A stretch of DNA of 46,665 nucleotides. Origin: Candidatus Cybelea tumulisoli. GTDB taxonomy: Bacteria; Vulcanimicrobiota; Vulcanimicrobiia; Vulcanimicrobiales; Vulcanimicrobiaceae. Below are positions 14,893-22,568 of the stretch, one piece after another (position 1 is the first letter of the stretch; every line of letters starts with the position of its first letter). Below the pieces are notes generated by a model. That model had not been told where the DNA came from and searched no databases. It was given only the letters and a program-made list of their open reading frames with translations. A program made the position numbers and the translations under genes. Location: assembly GCA_003167155.1 (NCBI GenBank), contig PMTY01000133.1, positions 2,096 through 48,760 on the forward strand, read 5' to 3'.

Positions 14893-16371
14893 CTACGAAA
14901 GCCTTAGCTCGCCGACCGCTTCTTGGTAGGCGAACTCCAATGCGGGCTCCTTTGCGCGCCCGACCCCGACGTACCGCAGCCCTTCCATGACGACTTCGTC
15001 GGCGTCGAACATATTGCGTCCGTCGAAGACGATGTTCCCGCGCATCAGCTTGCGGACCATCCTGAAGTTGATATCCTTATAGTCATCCCATTCGGTCGCC
15101 AGCAGAAGAATGTCGCAGCCGTTGATCGCTTCGTACATTTGCGAGCAATAGCGAACGTCGTCGCCGGTTTTTGCCCGGGCGCCCTCGATCGTGATCGGGA
15201 TCGGATCGTGCGCGGTGACGGTCGCGCCGAGACGAAGAAACATATCGATCAGGTGGAGTCCGGGCGCCTCCCGCACGTCGGACGTATTGGGCTTAAAAGC
15301 GAGGCCGAGAACGCAGATGGTCTTGCCTTCGATCGAACCGCCGAGCGCTTTTTCGATCTTTCCAAGCATTCGCGGGACTTGTGCGCGGTTGACGGTTTCG
15401 ACCGAACGCAAAAGCGCCGCGTCGTAACCGCGGCCGTGAGCCATTCTCTCGAGTGCCAGCACGTCTTTGGGGAAACACGAGCCGCCGTATCCGATTCCGG
15501 GGCTCATGAAGTGGCTGCCGATGCGATGATCGTAACCGATGCCGCTGCCGACCGCCTTCACGTCGACGTCGACGAGTTCGCAGATATTCGCGATCTCGTT
15601 CATGAACGAGACTTTAGTTGCTAAGAACGCATTCGCCGCGTACTTGATCATCTCGCTGGTTCGGCCGTCGGTAACGACGAACGGCGCATCGAGGGGCGCG
15701 TATAAGTCGCGCATGACGGCCTCGGCTTGCGGACTGCTGGTCCCAATTACGATGCGGCTGGGGTGCATGAAGTCCGCGACCGCCGAGCCTTCGCGCAGAA
15801 ACTCCGGATTGCTCACGACGTCGACGCGATGCCGCGCAACGGCGTTCTCGGCGATCATCGCCGAAACCATCTCGCTGGTTTCGACGGGCACCGTCGATTT
15901 CACGACGACGATCTTCGGTCCGTTCAGCTCGCGGCCGATCGTCGCGGCAACTTCCCAGATGGCCGATAGATCGACGCCGTCGTCGTGACGCAGCGGCGTT
16001 CCGACCGCGATGTAGACGATCGCCGTATCGCGCACTCCTCCCTCGACGTCTTCGGAGAAGGAAAGCCGGCCGGCGTGATGGTTGCCGACCATCATCTCGA
16101 GCAGCTGCGGCTCGAAGAACGGGAGTTCGCCGTGCCGAAGGGTCGCAATCTTTGCCGGATCGTTATCGAGGCAAACGACTGAGTTTCCGAACTCGGCCAA
16201 GCACGTCCCCGTGACCAGCCCCACGTAACCGGTCCCAACGATCGCGATCCGCCGTTGACCGTTGGGGTGATGCGAAGTCACCGATCCGACAATGCTTAGG
16301 CGGTGCGGCCCGCCGTTCGTCGAGCCGTTATGCGAACCGTTGTGAGAGCCGTTGGATGCGCCGTCCGTCAT
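14893..16371 (-). CDS. ugd: UDP-glucose 6-dehydrogenase
   Basis: Oxidises UDP-glucose to UDP-glucuronate with two NAD+. 492 aa. The N-terminal Rossmann motif is IAIVGTGYVGLVTGTCLAEF, followed by VVCLDND, VAVGTPLR-like and STVPVETS segments. The catalytic Cys is in YGGSCFPKDVLAL and the NAD-binding C-terminal domain starts at ICVLGLAFKPNTSDVREAPG. An unusual N-terminal extension of about 38 residues contains a small repeat of N-G-S-H (SNGSHNGSHNGSTNG) before the Rossmann fold, encoded by short imperfect tandem repeats near 16320-16365. First gene of the convergent polysaccharide operon; the 215-bp upstream space carries an inverted repeat at 16528-16545 and should hold the promoter. Confidence 0.95.
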   Translation of the reverse strand: MTDGASNGSHNGSHNGSTNGGPHRLSIVGSVTSHHPNGQRRIAIVGTGYVGLVTGTCLAEFGNSVVCLDNDPAKIATLRHGELPFFEPQLLEMMVGNHHAGRLSFSEDVEGGVRDTAIVYIAVGTPLRHDDGVDLSAIWEVAATIGRELNGPKIVVVKSTVPVETSEMVSAMIAENAVARHRVDVVSNPEFLREGSAVADFMHPSRIVIGTSSPQAEAVMRDLYAPLDAPFVVTDGRTSEMIKYAANAFLATKVSFMNEIANICELVDVDVKAVGSGIGYDHRIGSHFMSPGIGYGGSCFPKDVLALERMAHGRGYDAALLRSVETVNRAQVPRMLGKIEKALGGSIEGKTICVLGLAFKPNTSDVREAPGLHLIDMFLRLGATVTAHDPIPITIEGARAKTGDDVRYCSQMYEAINGCDILLLATEWDDYKDINFRMVRKLMRGNIVFDGRNMFDADEVVMEGLRYVGVGRAKEPALEFAYQEAVGELRLS

Positions 16372-16527
16372 GCGGGTGCGGCCAAGTGAGAAGAGCCTTT
16401 AAGCAAGACGGTACTCCCAATAGCAACGAACGAGGCGGTTCTGTGCCGGCTTCATCCAAGTCGATGGTAGGGGATGGTAAATCGAGCGTGCATCCTGGAA
16501 ATGGGAGAAATAGTTAAGGCAAGTTGA

Positions 16528-16545
16528 GCAAACGTTAATGTTTGC
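16528..16545. promoter_or_regulatory. Inverted repeat upstream of ugd (operator or weak terminator)
   Basis: GCAAACGTTAATGTTTGC: 6-bp perfect arms around a near-symmetric TTAA centre, in the 215-bp gap between the phosphoesterase gene and ugd, both on the minus strand. It lies about 157 bp before the ugd ATG and 42 bp after the end of the phosphoesterase gene coming from the other side. An operator for the polysaccharide operon is the more interesting reading. There is no T-run typical of an intrinsic terminator. Confidence 0.42.
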
Positions 16546-16586
16546 AGGCGCCGCAGCTTTGGCCTCCGGCATTTCGCGCTTAACTC

Positions 16587-18002
16587 TCAGTTGTTATCCG
16601 GCGGCCGCGGGTCGGGCGGCTGGTGCAGGAAGTAGTTTTTGCCGTAGGGAGCTTGAATCTGGACGAACTTGCGCGGCGACTGGGTGAAGTCGAAGGCATC
16701 GTCCGGCGGGTTGGCACGGTGGTCGCTGGCGGCCAGCCAGTGCAGGCTAAACTGTTCCTCGACGAACTTTAGAATGCTGCCGTGCTCGTAGTGCGTGTGC
16801 GAAACGTAGCGCTTCTTGGCGTATGGCGAGATGATCAGCAGCGGGACGCGAAACCCTAAACCGTCATAGTCGACATAGGCGGGAGGTTCCGGATCGTACC
16901 AGAGACCCGGATCGTCCCAGAAGACGAAGATCGCGCTGGTGGACCAGAACTTCGATTCACCGACCGCGTTGACGAGCGAAGCGACCCACGAGGGGCCGGT
17001 ATTCCCGTTACACATCGCGTGGTCGGAGTTCTTGCAGGTCGGCGTGATCCAAGTCACCGTTGCGAGCTTGCCGCTGGGAACGTCGGTGAGGAACTGCGTC
17101 GCGTTGGTGATTACGTCTTTCTTCCAGTCCGGTCCATAACAAATATGGTGAATCGCCTGGTAGGCGCTCCAAATGCCGTTGGTCTCCGTGAAGGTGGGGC
17201 CCACGCCCATGTCGCCGCGGCAGGGGTCTGGTGCGGTGCCGATGGGATACGTGTAGAACGCCCAAGGCAACTTGGCATCGTCGAGCTCGTCGCCGAGTGT
17301 TTTATTATCCAAGCAAACCGGGATCTGCTTTGTGTCCTCGCGATCCTGGCCGATCGTCCAGATCTCGTCGGTTTTACCGCCCGGACAGCCCCAGTCGGTG
17401 CCGGGATAGTTGCTTGTGGCGCTGGCCTGACCAGCGATGATGTACTGGTGCGAGACGAAGCTGCTGACGTCGAAGTTCGACGCATACATCTGATCGGCCA
17501 AGACATACTGCTTGGCCATCGAAAAATACGGCGCCGTCTCACTCTGCGGAACGTACGAGTACGGCGGATACTCGATCGGACAACGCGGCTTCCCCGTCTT
17601 TTTGCAGGTCCACCCAATCTTATCGAAGCCGTTCATCCGGCAATTCTTGCCCGGCATCTTTGGAGTAGCGTTGCACGCCGCAAAAAACGCAGCAGCGTTG
17701 TGCGAGACGTCCCACGTCGTCGCCAGGCTGATCGGCTTGAGCGTGATCTTTTGATTCTTTGAGTCGAGCCCGTAGGTCGCGGTCTTGGCGCCGGGGTAGC
17801 CGTAAAAAAGATTGTTGAAGCTGCGATTCTCTTGAATGATGATAATGACGTGCTGAATTTTTTTCGGGCCCGCAAGCGGTTCGATCGCCGTTTGGCCCGG
17901 ATGGAGATCGACTACCGGAACCGCGGGCGATGAAGCTACACTACCCTTACACGCGCAAAGGAGTAATGTCATCGCCGCGATCGCGAGCGGAAGCTTTCTC
18001 AC
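16587..18002 (-). CDS. Lipoprotein phosphoesterase (phospholipase C / acid phosphatase AcpA family), copy A
   Basis: 471 aa from a GTG with AGGAG 4 nt upstream. The signal ends LLLCAC, a lipobox, so it is membrane-anchored by Cys 18. The phosphoesterase core (PF04185-like) starts IQHVIIIIQENRSFNNLFYG, with metal or active-site residues Glu-Asn in QENRSF. It continues with VLADQMYASNFDVSSFVSHQ, ITPTCKNSDHAMCNG, TSAIFVFWDDPG and VPLLIISPYAKKRYVSHTHY. These enzymes hydrolyse phosphate esters such as phosphatidylcholine or phosphomonoesters outside the cytoplasm. It is the second of two tandem paralogues, 7 bp after copy B. The segment after NSDH differs from copy B (AMCNG instead of GGNGSD), so substrate range may have diverged. 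Cys-rich: several Cys pairs suggest disulfides. Confidence 0.88.
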   Translation of the reverse strand: MRKLPLAIAAMTLLLCACKGSVASSPAVPVVDLHPGQTAIEPLAGPKKIQHVIIIIQENRSFNNLFYGYPGAKTATYGLDSKNQKITLKPISLATTWDVSHNAAAFFAACNATPKMPGKNCRMNGFDKIGWTCKKTGKPRCPIEYPPYSYVPQSETAPYFSMAKQYVLADQMYASNFDVSSFVSHQYIIAGQASATSNYPGTDWGCPGGKTDEIWTIGQDREDTKQIPVCLDNKTLGDELDDAKLPWAFYTYPIGTAPDPCRGDMGVGPTFTETNGIWSAYQAIHHICYGPDWKKDVITNATQFLTDVPSGKLATVTWITPTCKNSDHAMCNGNTGPSWVASLVNAVGESKFWSTSAIFVFWDDPGLWYDPEPPAYVDYDGLGFRVPLLIISPYAKKRYVSHTHYEHGSILKFVEEQFSLHWLAASDHRANPPDDAFDFTQSPRKFVQIQAPYGKNYFLHQPPDPRPPDNN

Positions 18003-18009
18003 GGCGCTC

Positions 18010-19473
18010 CTAGTCGTTATCCGGCGGACGCGTGTCGAGCGGCTGGAGCATGAAATAGTCCGCGTTATACTTCGCCTGGATCGGAACGAACTTCCGTGGT
18101 GACTGGTTGAAATTGAAGGCGTCGGCCGGCGAGTTCGCGCGCTTGTCGCTGGCGGCCAGCCAGTGTAGGCCGAACTGTTCCTCGACGAACTTTAGGATGC
18201 TGCCATGCTCGTAGTGGGTGTGCGAAACGAGCCCTTTTCTTGCGTATGGTGAAATAATGAGCAACGGAAGGCGGTATCCCAGGCTATCGTAATCGCTGTT
18301 CTTTAGGTAGGCCGGAGGCTCGGGGTCGTACCAGCCGCCCGAGTCGTCCCAAAAGATGAAGATCGCAGTGGAATCCCAGAACTGCGATTCGCCAACCGCA
18401 TTGACGAGCGACGACACCCAGGACGGCCCCGTATCAGATCCATTGCCGCCGTGGTCGGAGTTTGCGTACGTCGGCGTGAGCCAGGTCACTGCCGCAAGAT
18501 TGCCGCCTTTCACATCGCTAAGGAACTTTTGCGGCGGCGATTTGACGTTGTCCCAGTCCTTACCGTAGCAAATGTGCTTGATAGCTTGATACGCGCTCCA
18601 AATTGCGGTTCGGTAGCCATTGCCGTCCGACTCGGTGCCGCTGCCGCAGGTCGTCCCGCTGCCCTCGGCCTTGAGTGGAACTGCGTAGAACGCCCACGAC
18701 AGGCCTGCCTTATCGAGCTCGTCGCCAAGCGTTCCCCCCGGAGGATCCCAGCAAGGGAAGATCGTCTTGGAATCCTTTAAATTGCGGTCCGCGCCAAGGA
18801 CCTTAATGGCATCACCCGGAGCACCCGGACAGCCCCACAATGCATCGGGATAGTCATACGTATGATCGGGGTTTACGCCCGCGATGATGTACTGATGCGA
18901 CTCGAAGCTACTGATGTCGAAGTCCGAAGCATACATCTCGTCAGCTAAGACGTATTGGCTTGCCATAGAAAAATATGGCTTGGTCTGGCTTTGCGGTACG
19001 TACGCGTACGGCGGATACTTGACTCCTTTCGGGCATTTCGGATGACCGTTGCCGCCGCACCCCCACGTCTCGTTGTTGAAGCCGTTCATCCGACAGTCCG
19101 TGCCCGGGATCTTGCCCGTGCCGTTGCAGGAGAGCATATAACCGTTGGCATTATGCTGGAGGTCCCACGGCGTTGCGATCGTGACCGGCTGCAGCTCGAT
19201 CTTCTGGCCGCTGGAGTCGTAGCCGTAGGTTGCCGTCTTAGCCCCGGGATAGCCGTAAAAGAGATTGTTGAAACTGCGATTCTCTTGAACGATGATGACG
19301 ACATGCTGGATCTTGCTCTGCGACGCACGCCGCTGGATCGGCTCGCCTATTCGTTGCAGGGTGAGGCCCGGAAGGCCCGGCGACGAAGCGAGCCGGCCGT
19401 TTCCCCCGCAGGCGCAGAGAACGGCCGATACTCCTATCGCCAGAGCCAGGTTCGGCAACGAAATGCAACGCAC
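18010..19473 (-). CDS. Lipoprotein phosphoesterase (phospholipase C / acid phosphatase AcpA family), copy B
   Basis: 487 aa; start GTG at 19473 with AAAGGA 8 nt upstream. Signal peptide with lipobox AVLCAC. The same core as copy A: IQHVVIIVQENRSFNNLFYG, YVLADEMYASDFDISSFESH, WLTPTYANSDHGGNGSDTGP, TAIFIFWDDSGGWYDPEPPA and RLPLLIISPYARKGLVSHTH. The C-terminal 120 residues are nearly the same in both proteins (HTHYEHGSILKFVEEQF, then LHWLAASD.RAN, SPRKFV.IQA.Y). This copy keeps the family-like NSDHGG. The two genes are co-directional and 7 bp apart, so they are a tandem duplication transcribed together. The 106-bp upstream region contains AT-rich TATTTATA but no clear -35 box. Confidence 0.88.
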   Translation of the reverse strand: MRCISLPNLALAIGVSAVLCACGGNGRLASSPGLPGLTLQRIGEPIQRRASQSKIQHVVIIVQENRSFNNLFYGYPGAKTATYGYDSSGQKIELQPVTIATPWDLQHNANGYMLSCNGTGKIPGTDCRMNGFNNETWGCGGNGHPKCPKGVKYPPYAYVPQSQTKPYFSMASQYVLADEMYASDFDISSFESHQYIIAGVNPDHTYDYPDALWGCPGAPGDAIKVLGADRNLKDSKTIFPCWDPPGGTLGDELDKAGLSWAFYAVPLKAEGSGTTCGSGTESDGNGYRTAIWSAYQAIKHICYGKDWDNVKSPPQKFLSDVKGGNLAAVTWLTPTYANSDHGGNGSDTGPSWVSSLVNAVGESQFWDSTAIFIFWDDSGGWYDPEPPAYLKNSDYDSLGYRLPLLIISPYARKGLVSHTHYEHGSILKFVEEQFGLHWLAASDKRANSPADAFNFNQSPRKFVPIQAKYNADYFMLQPLDTRPPDND

Positions 19474-19579
19474 GGGCTTTGTCCTTTAAAGCGGGTGAAC
19501 GGAACGCGGTTTCCTTCGCGATTCTCCCGCGTCCTGTATAAATACGCTTGCACTGCTCGAGAAAGGTGAGGAGCGGCGG

Positions 19580-20140
19580 CTAGCGCACCGTCAGCGGTAT
19601 CGTGCGCTCGACCGTGTCGCCGCGCGTATTTGTTGCAATGACGCGCATGTTGAACGTGCCGCGAATGAACCACGGCAGCGGCGCGACGGTGTAGGTCAGC
19701 GCAAAGCGTCCCACGCCGGTCTTTACAAGAGTCATCGCATAGCCCCCGATGCGCGCCTGCACGCTGGCGACGTTGGAGGTCGTGACGACGCTGCCCGAGA
19801 CGGTGTCGCCCGGATGGACGGTCGTCTCGCTTATCGCGACCGCGAGAATCTGCGGCGCCGCGTTGGGCGCCAGGCGCGGTACCTTGACTGCGAGCCGAGG
19901 AGGCGTGACGACCGGCGACGGAGGTGCCGTCGAGGCGGGCGAGGCCGAAGGAGAGGCGGCGGGCGGCGTAGCGGTGGCCTGCCCTGGTTTAGCGACGCCG
20001 GCCCGCTGCGAGGCGCCCGGCCGCGGCGGGGTCCTCGGCGCCGGCGGCGGTCCCGCTCCGCCGGAATGAGCCGCATGGCTGCAACCGGCAAACCAGAGCA
20101 AAGCCGCGCCGATCGCTAGGGCGGAACGGGCGTTAGGCAT
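19580..20140 (-). CDS. Ig-like domain lipoprotein with Pro-rich linker (paralogue of 9007-9456)
   Basis: 186 aa from ATG at 20140. A longer frame exists, but its extra N-terminus is the translation of a degenerate dispersed repeat (CHPERKARRAQELA-type sequence), so it is rejected. Signal with lipobox WFAGC. Residues about 25-90 are a Pro/Ala/Ser/Thr linker. The C-terminal domain of about 95 residues reads NAAPQILAVAISETTVHPGD, SNVASVQARIGGYAMTLV, KTGVGRFALTYTVAPLPWF, MRVIATNTRGDTVERTIPL. It matches the domain at 9007-9456 motif by motif. Likely function: cell-surface or periplasmic binding module; no named family recognised. It lies 106 bp upstream of the phosphoesterase pair on the same strand and may share their transcript. 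Confidence 0.7.
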   Translation of the reverse strand: MPNARSALAIGAALLWFAGCSHAAHSGGAGPPPAPRTPPRPGASQRAGVAKPGQATATPPAASPSASPASTAPPSPVVTPPRLAVKVPRLAPNAAPQILAVAISETTVHPGDTVSGSVVTTSNVASVQARIGGYAMTLVKTGVGRFALTYTVAPLPWFIRGTFNMRVIATNTRGDTVERTIPLTVR

Positions 20141-20151
20141 GCACGCTAGTT

Positions 20152-20186
20152 CTTGGGCCCTCCGCGCTTTCCGCTCGGGGTGACAA
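20152..20186 (-). repeat. Degenerate member of the dispersed repeat family
   Basis: On the minus strand this reads GTTGTCACCCCGAGCGGAAA and continues GCGCGGAGGGCCC, the same layout as the 26-bp repeat (TGTCATCCTGAGCG... GAAGGA) with substitutions. It lies in the 76-bp gap between the divergent Ig-like lipoprotein and GT2 genes. Membership is by resemblance only. Confidence 0.45.
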
Positions 20187-20216
20187 CGACGGCGACGCGT
20201 TGAAAACTCCAGCCGC

Positions 20217-21173
20217 ATGGCCGAAACTAAGCGCCCCACCTTCAGCGTCGTGGTTCCCCTCTACAATGAAGCCGGAAACGTCGCACCGCTCTTGGCGCGA
20301 GTCTCGGCGGCAATCGAGCCGTTAAGAGCTCAGTTCGATCACGAGATCGTGCTGGTCAACGACGGCAGTACCGACGGCACGCTCGCTGCAATCCGCATGG
20401 AGATGCAGCGGCAGACCGCGATCGTGCTGGTCAATCTCTCGCGCAACTTCGGCCATCAGCTCGCGGCGACCGCCGGCATCGAGATCGCGACCGGGGACGC
20501 CGTGATTTTGATGGACGGCGATCTGCAAGATCCGCCGGAGCTTATCGAAGATTTTTTGCAAAAGTGGCGCGACGGGTACGACGTCGTGTATGCGGTACGC
20601 CGCACTCGCAAAGGCGAAAGCCGTTTCAAGCTCTGGACCGCGCGCGCGTTTTACCGGATTATCAAACGCCTGACCAAGATCCCAATTCCGCTGGATACCG
20701 GGGACTTTCGTTTGATGAGCCGGCGCGCCGTCGAGGCCGTACGGCGGCTCCCCGAGCGCCATCGCTTTCTGCGCGGGATGGTGAGTTGGGTCGGCTTCAA
20801 CCAAGCAGCGCTCGAGTACGATCGCGACGTGCGCTATGCCGGCGAGACGAAGTATCCGCTCTCCAAGATGGTTCGCTTTGCGATGGACGGCATCACCTCG
20901 TTCTCCGACGTCCCGCTGCGCTTTGCATCCTATTTTGGCTTCGCAGCCAGCGTCATCGCCTTCGTCTATGCCGTGATCATCATCGTTCTGAAAACGTTCA
21001 GCCTGAAGCCGGCCTTTTACACTCCCGGCTGGGCCTCGACGATCGTCGCCGTGCTCTTCTTGGGCGGCGTGCAGTTGATGAGCCTAGGGATTCTCGGCGA
21101 GTATCTCGGGCGCGTCTACGACGAAGTTAAAGGGCGGCCGCTCTACATTATCAGCGACATCGAACGATCTTGA
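20217..21173 (+). CDS. GT2 polyprenyl-phosphate sugar transferase with two C-terminal helices (ArnC/GtrB-like)
   Basis: 318 aa. GT-A domain motifs: FSVVVPLYNEAGNVAPLL, IVLVNDGSTDGT, VNLSRNFGHQLAATAGIEIA, ILMDGDLQDPPELI (DxD-type metal site), TGDFRLMSRRAVEAV, and RYAGETKYPLSKM. Two membrane helices follow (YFGFAASVIAFVYAVIIIVL and STIVAVLFLGGVQLMSLGIL), then EYLGRVYDEVKGRPLYII. This is the standard architecture of bacterial DPM1-like proteins that load a sugar onto undecaprenyl phosphate for a periplasmic GT-C enzyme. The plausible partners are the two membrane proteins just downstream, the first overlapping by 4 bp (TTGA). Start ATG is immediately before the conserved strand; the ribosome site is weak. 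Confidence 0.94.
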   Translation: MAETKRPTFSVVVPLYNEAGNVAPLLARVSAAIEPLRAQFDHEIVLVNDGSTDGTLAAIRMEMQRQTAIVLVNLSRNFGHQLAATAGIEIATGDAVILMDGDLQDPPELIEDFLQKWRDGYDVVYAVRRTRKGESRFKLWTARAFYRIIKRLTKIPIPLDTGDFRLMSRRAVEAVRRLPERHRFLRGMVSWVGFNQAALEYDRDVRYAGETKYPLSKMVRFAMDGITSFSDVPLRFASYFGFAASVIAFVYAVIIIVLKTFSLKPAFYTPGWASTIVAVLFLGGVQLMSLGILGEYLGRVYDEVKGRPLYIISDIERS

Positions 21174-22468
21174 CGTATCGTCCGGTCGTCGACTCCATCG
21201 CCGTTCCGACTCCGCTCGATCCGTTCTCCGCCGTCTTCTTCGTCGCCGCATTCGTTGCGGCCGCGATGCTCACCGCGCGGCGCCCGGCGTACGGACTCTG
21301 CGCGCTGCTCCTGACGACGCCGATTGCCTTCGCGCACGATCTTGCGGCAACGACGATCACGCTGCCAAAGTGCGTCTTGCTCGGCGTGCTGCTGGGACTG
21401 ACGACCTATTCCGGCGTCGCTGGGAGGTTGCGCCGCCGGCCGGCGCCTCTGCTTGCGGGCGCCTTTGCGTTCTATATACTTGCGACCGCACTGTCGTTGC
21501 TCGACGCAACGCATCCGGCCGCGGCCATTCGCGAAACCCTTAAATGGCTCGAGTACGCCGCGTTCTTTGTCGCGGCATTCTCCTGCTATGCGCTCGACGC
21601 CGACGATGCGGCGCTCGTCGTCGCCGCAGCCATAGCCGGCATCGCGGTCGCGCTCAGCGCGCTGGTTCAAGAGATCGCCGGCGCGCCGTCGGGACTGTAC
21701 ATCGGCGGCGCGATCGTTCCGCGCATCGCGGGCCTGCTCGAAGGCCCGAATCAGCTTTCGGCCTATTGCACGATCGCCGTCGCGACGCTCGGCGCGTGGA
21801 CGCTGGTACGGCGAACGACGTTGCTCGACGTCGCGCTCGGCCTCGTGGTTTTTGCCGACGTCTTGACGTTCTCGCGTGCGGGCATCGTCTCGCTCGTCAT
21901 CGTTGGCGCAATCGTCGCGTTCTGGGCGGGCCGCCGGGCATGGCCGGCGCTTGCGCCGGCTGTGCTGGGCGCGATCGCTGGCGCCGGCGGCGCGGTCTGG
22001 TGGGCGATTTACGCGCATACGCCGGGCATACTGCGCGTTTCGCTTGCGTCCAGCGCTTACGCGGGCGGCGTCGGTAATCGCGGCGAGCTCTGGGGTGCGG
22101 CCCTGCGAATGTGGCGCGATCACCCGCTTTTTGGCGCCGGCGCCGGCAACTTCGAGCTCGACCTGCCCGAGTACGGCGTCTACGGCGTTCGCACGCATGC
22201 AAACAGCTGGTATCTACAATCGCTGGCGGAGGGCGGCATCGTACTTTTTGCCGCGACGCTTACGATGGTGAGCGCATCGATCGGAGCGTTCCTCCAAAAG
22301 CCGTTGGTTGCGCGTTTGCGCGCCCAATCGCCGTGGGTGGTTGCCGCGCTGGCGGCGAGTATAGCCCTGGCGCTCCATCAGACCGTCGATGACTTCGTCT
22401 TCTATCCGAAGGTCGGCGGCGCATGGTTTCTGCTGCTCGGCATCGCCGCCGCCGCCTTCCGCGCGTGA
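21170..22468 (+). CDS. O-antigen ligase/polymerase (Wzy/WaaL) family membrane protein
   Basis: 432 aa with about 11-12 membrane segments; TTG start overlapping the upstream TGA. A large extracytoplasmic loop near residues 280-345 contains NRGELWGAALRMWRDHPLFG, AGAGNFELDLPEYG and RTHANSWYLQSLAEGG. The 'R.ELW..AL.M...HPLFG.G.GNF' and 'H.N..YLQ..AE.G' blocks are the PF04932 signature. The Arg and His of these blocks are the residues needed for lipid-linked glycan transfer in WaaL/Wzy enzymes. It probably joins or polymerises glycan on the periplasmic face. Flanked by a polyprenyl-sugar synthase and a GT-C enzyme, it belongs to a lipid-carrier glycosylation module. Confidence 0.88.
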   Translation: MTYRPVVDSIAVPTPLDPFSAVFFVAAFVAAAMLTARRPAYGLCALLLTTPIAFAHDLAATTITLPKCVLLGVLLGLTTYSGVAGRLRRRPAPLLAGAFAFYILATALSLLDATHPAAAIRETLKWLEYAAFFVAAFSCYALDADDAALVVAAAIAGIAVALSALVQEIAGAPSGLYIGGAIVPRIAGLLEGPNQLSAYCTIAVATLGAWTLVRRTTLLDVALGLVVFADVLTFSRAGIVSLVIVGAIVAFWAGRRAWPALAPAVLGAIAGAGGAVWWAIYAHTPGILRVSLASSAYAGGVGNRGELWGAALRMWRDHPLFGAGAGNFELDLPEYGVYGVRTHANSWYLQSLAEGGIVLFAATLTMVSASIGAFLQKPLVARLRAQSPWVVAALAASIALALHQTVDDFVFYPKVGGAWFLLLGIAAAAFRA

Positions 22469-22476
22469 CCGCGAGT

Positions 22477-22523
22477 TTATCCTGAGCGCTTCGACTACGC
22501 TCAGCACAGGCTTCGTCGAAGGG
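22477..22523 (+). repeat. Dispersed repeat, long variant with hairpin
   Basis: Reads TTATCCTGAGCGCTTCGACT and on to GGCTTCGTCGAAGGGC. It shares the TCCTGAGCG and GTCGAAGG blocks of the 26-bp repeat. Inside, CTGAGCG (22482-22488) pairs with CGCTCAG (22498-22504) around a 9-nt loop. It lies exactly at the junction after the O-antigen-ligase-like stop and before the GT-C protein, whose frame reads through it. Confidence 0.68.
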
Positions 22524-22568
22524 CAACCCTTAGCCGTCGTTACCAACTGGGGCGCCGCGGGCGCACCA

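Noticed and set aside
19580-20239. Longer 219-codon form of the Ig-like lipoprotein
   Set aside because: The extra N-terminus is the translation of the degenerate dispersed repeat and would bury the lipobox signal peptide.
21143-22198. 351-codon minus-strand frame opposite the O-antigen-ligase-like gene
   Set aside because: Highly charged mirror of a membrane protein; no domain.
20152-22523. CRISPR array or insertion sequence suspected from repeats
   Set aside because: Repeats are single, far apart, at gene junctions, with no regular spacing, spacers, target duplications or transposase gene.
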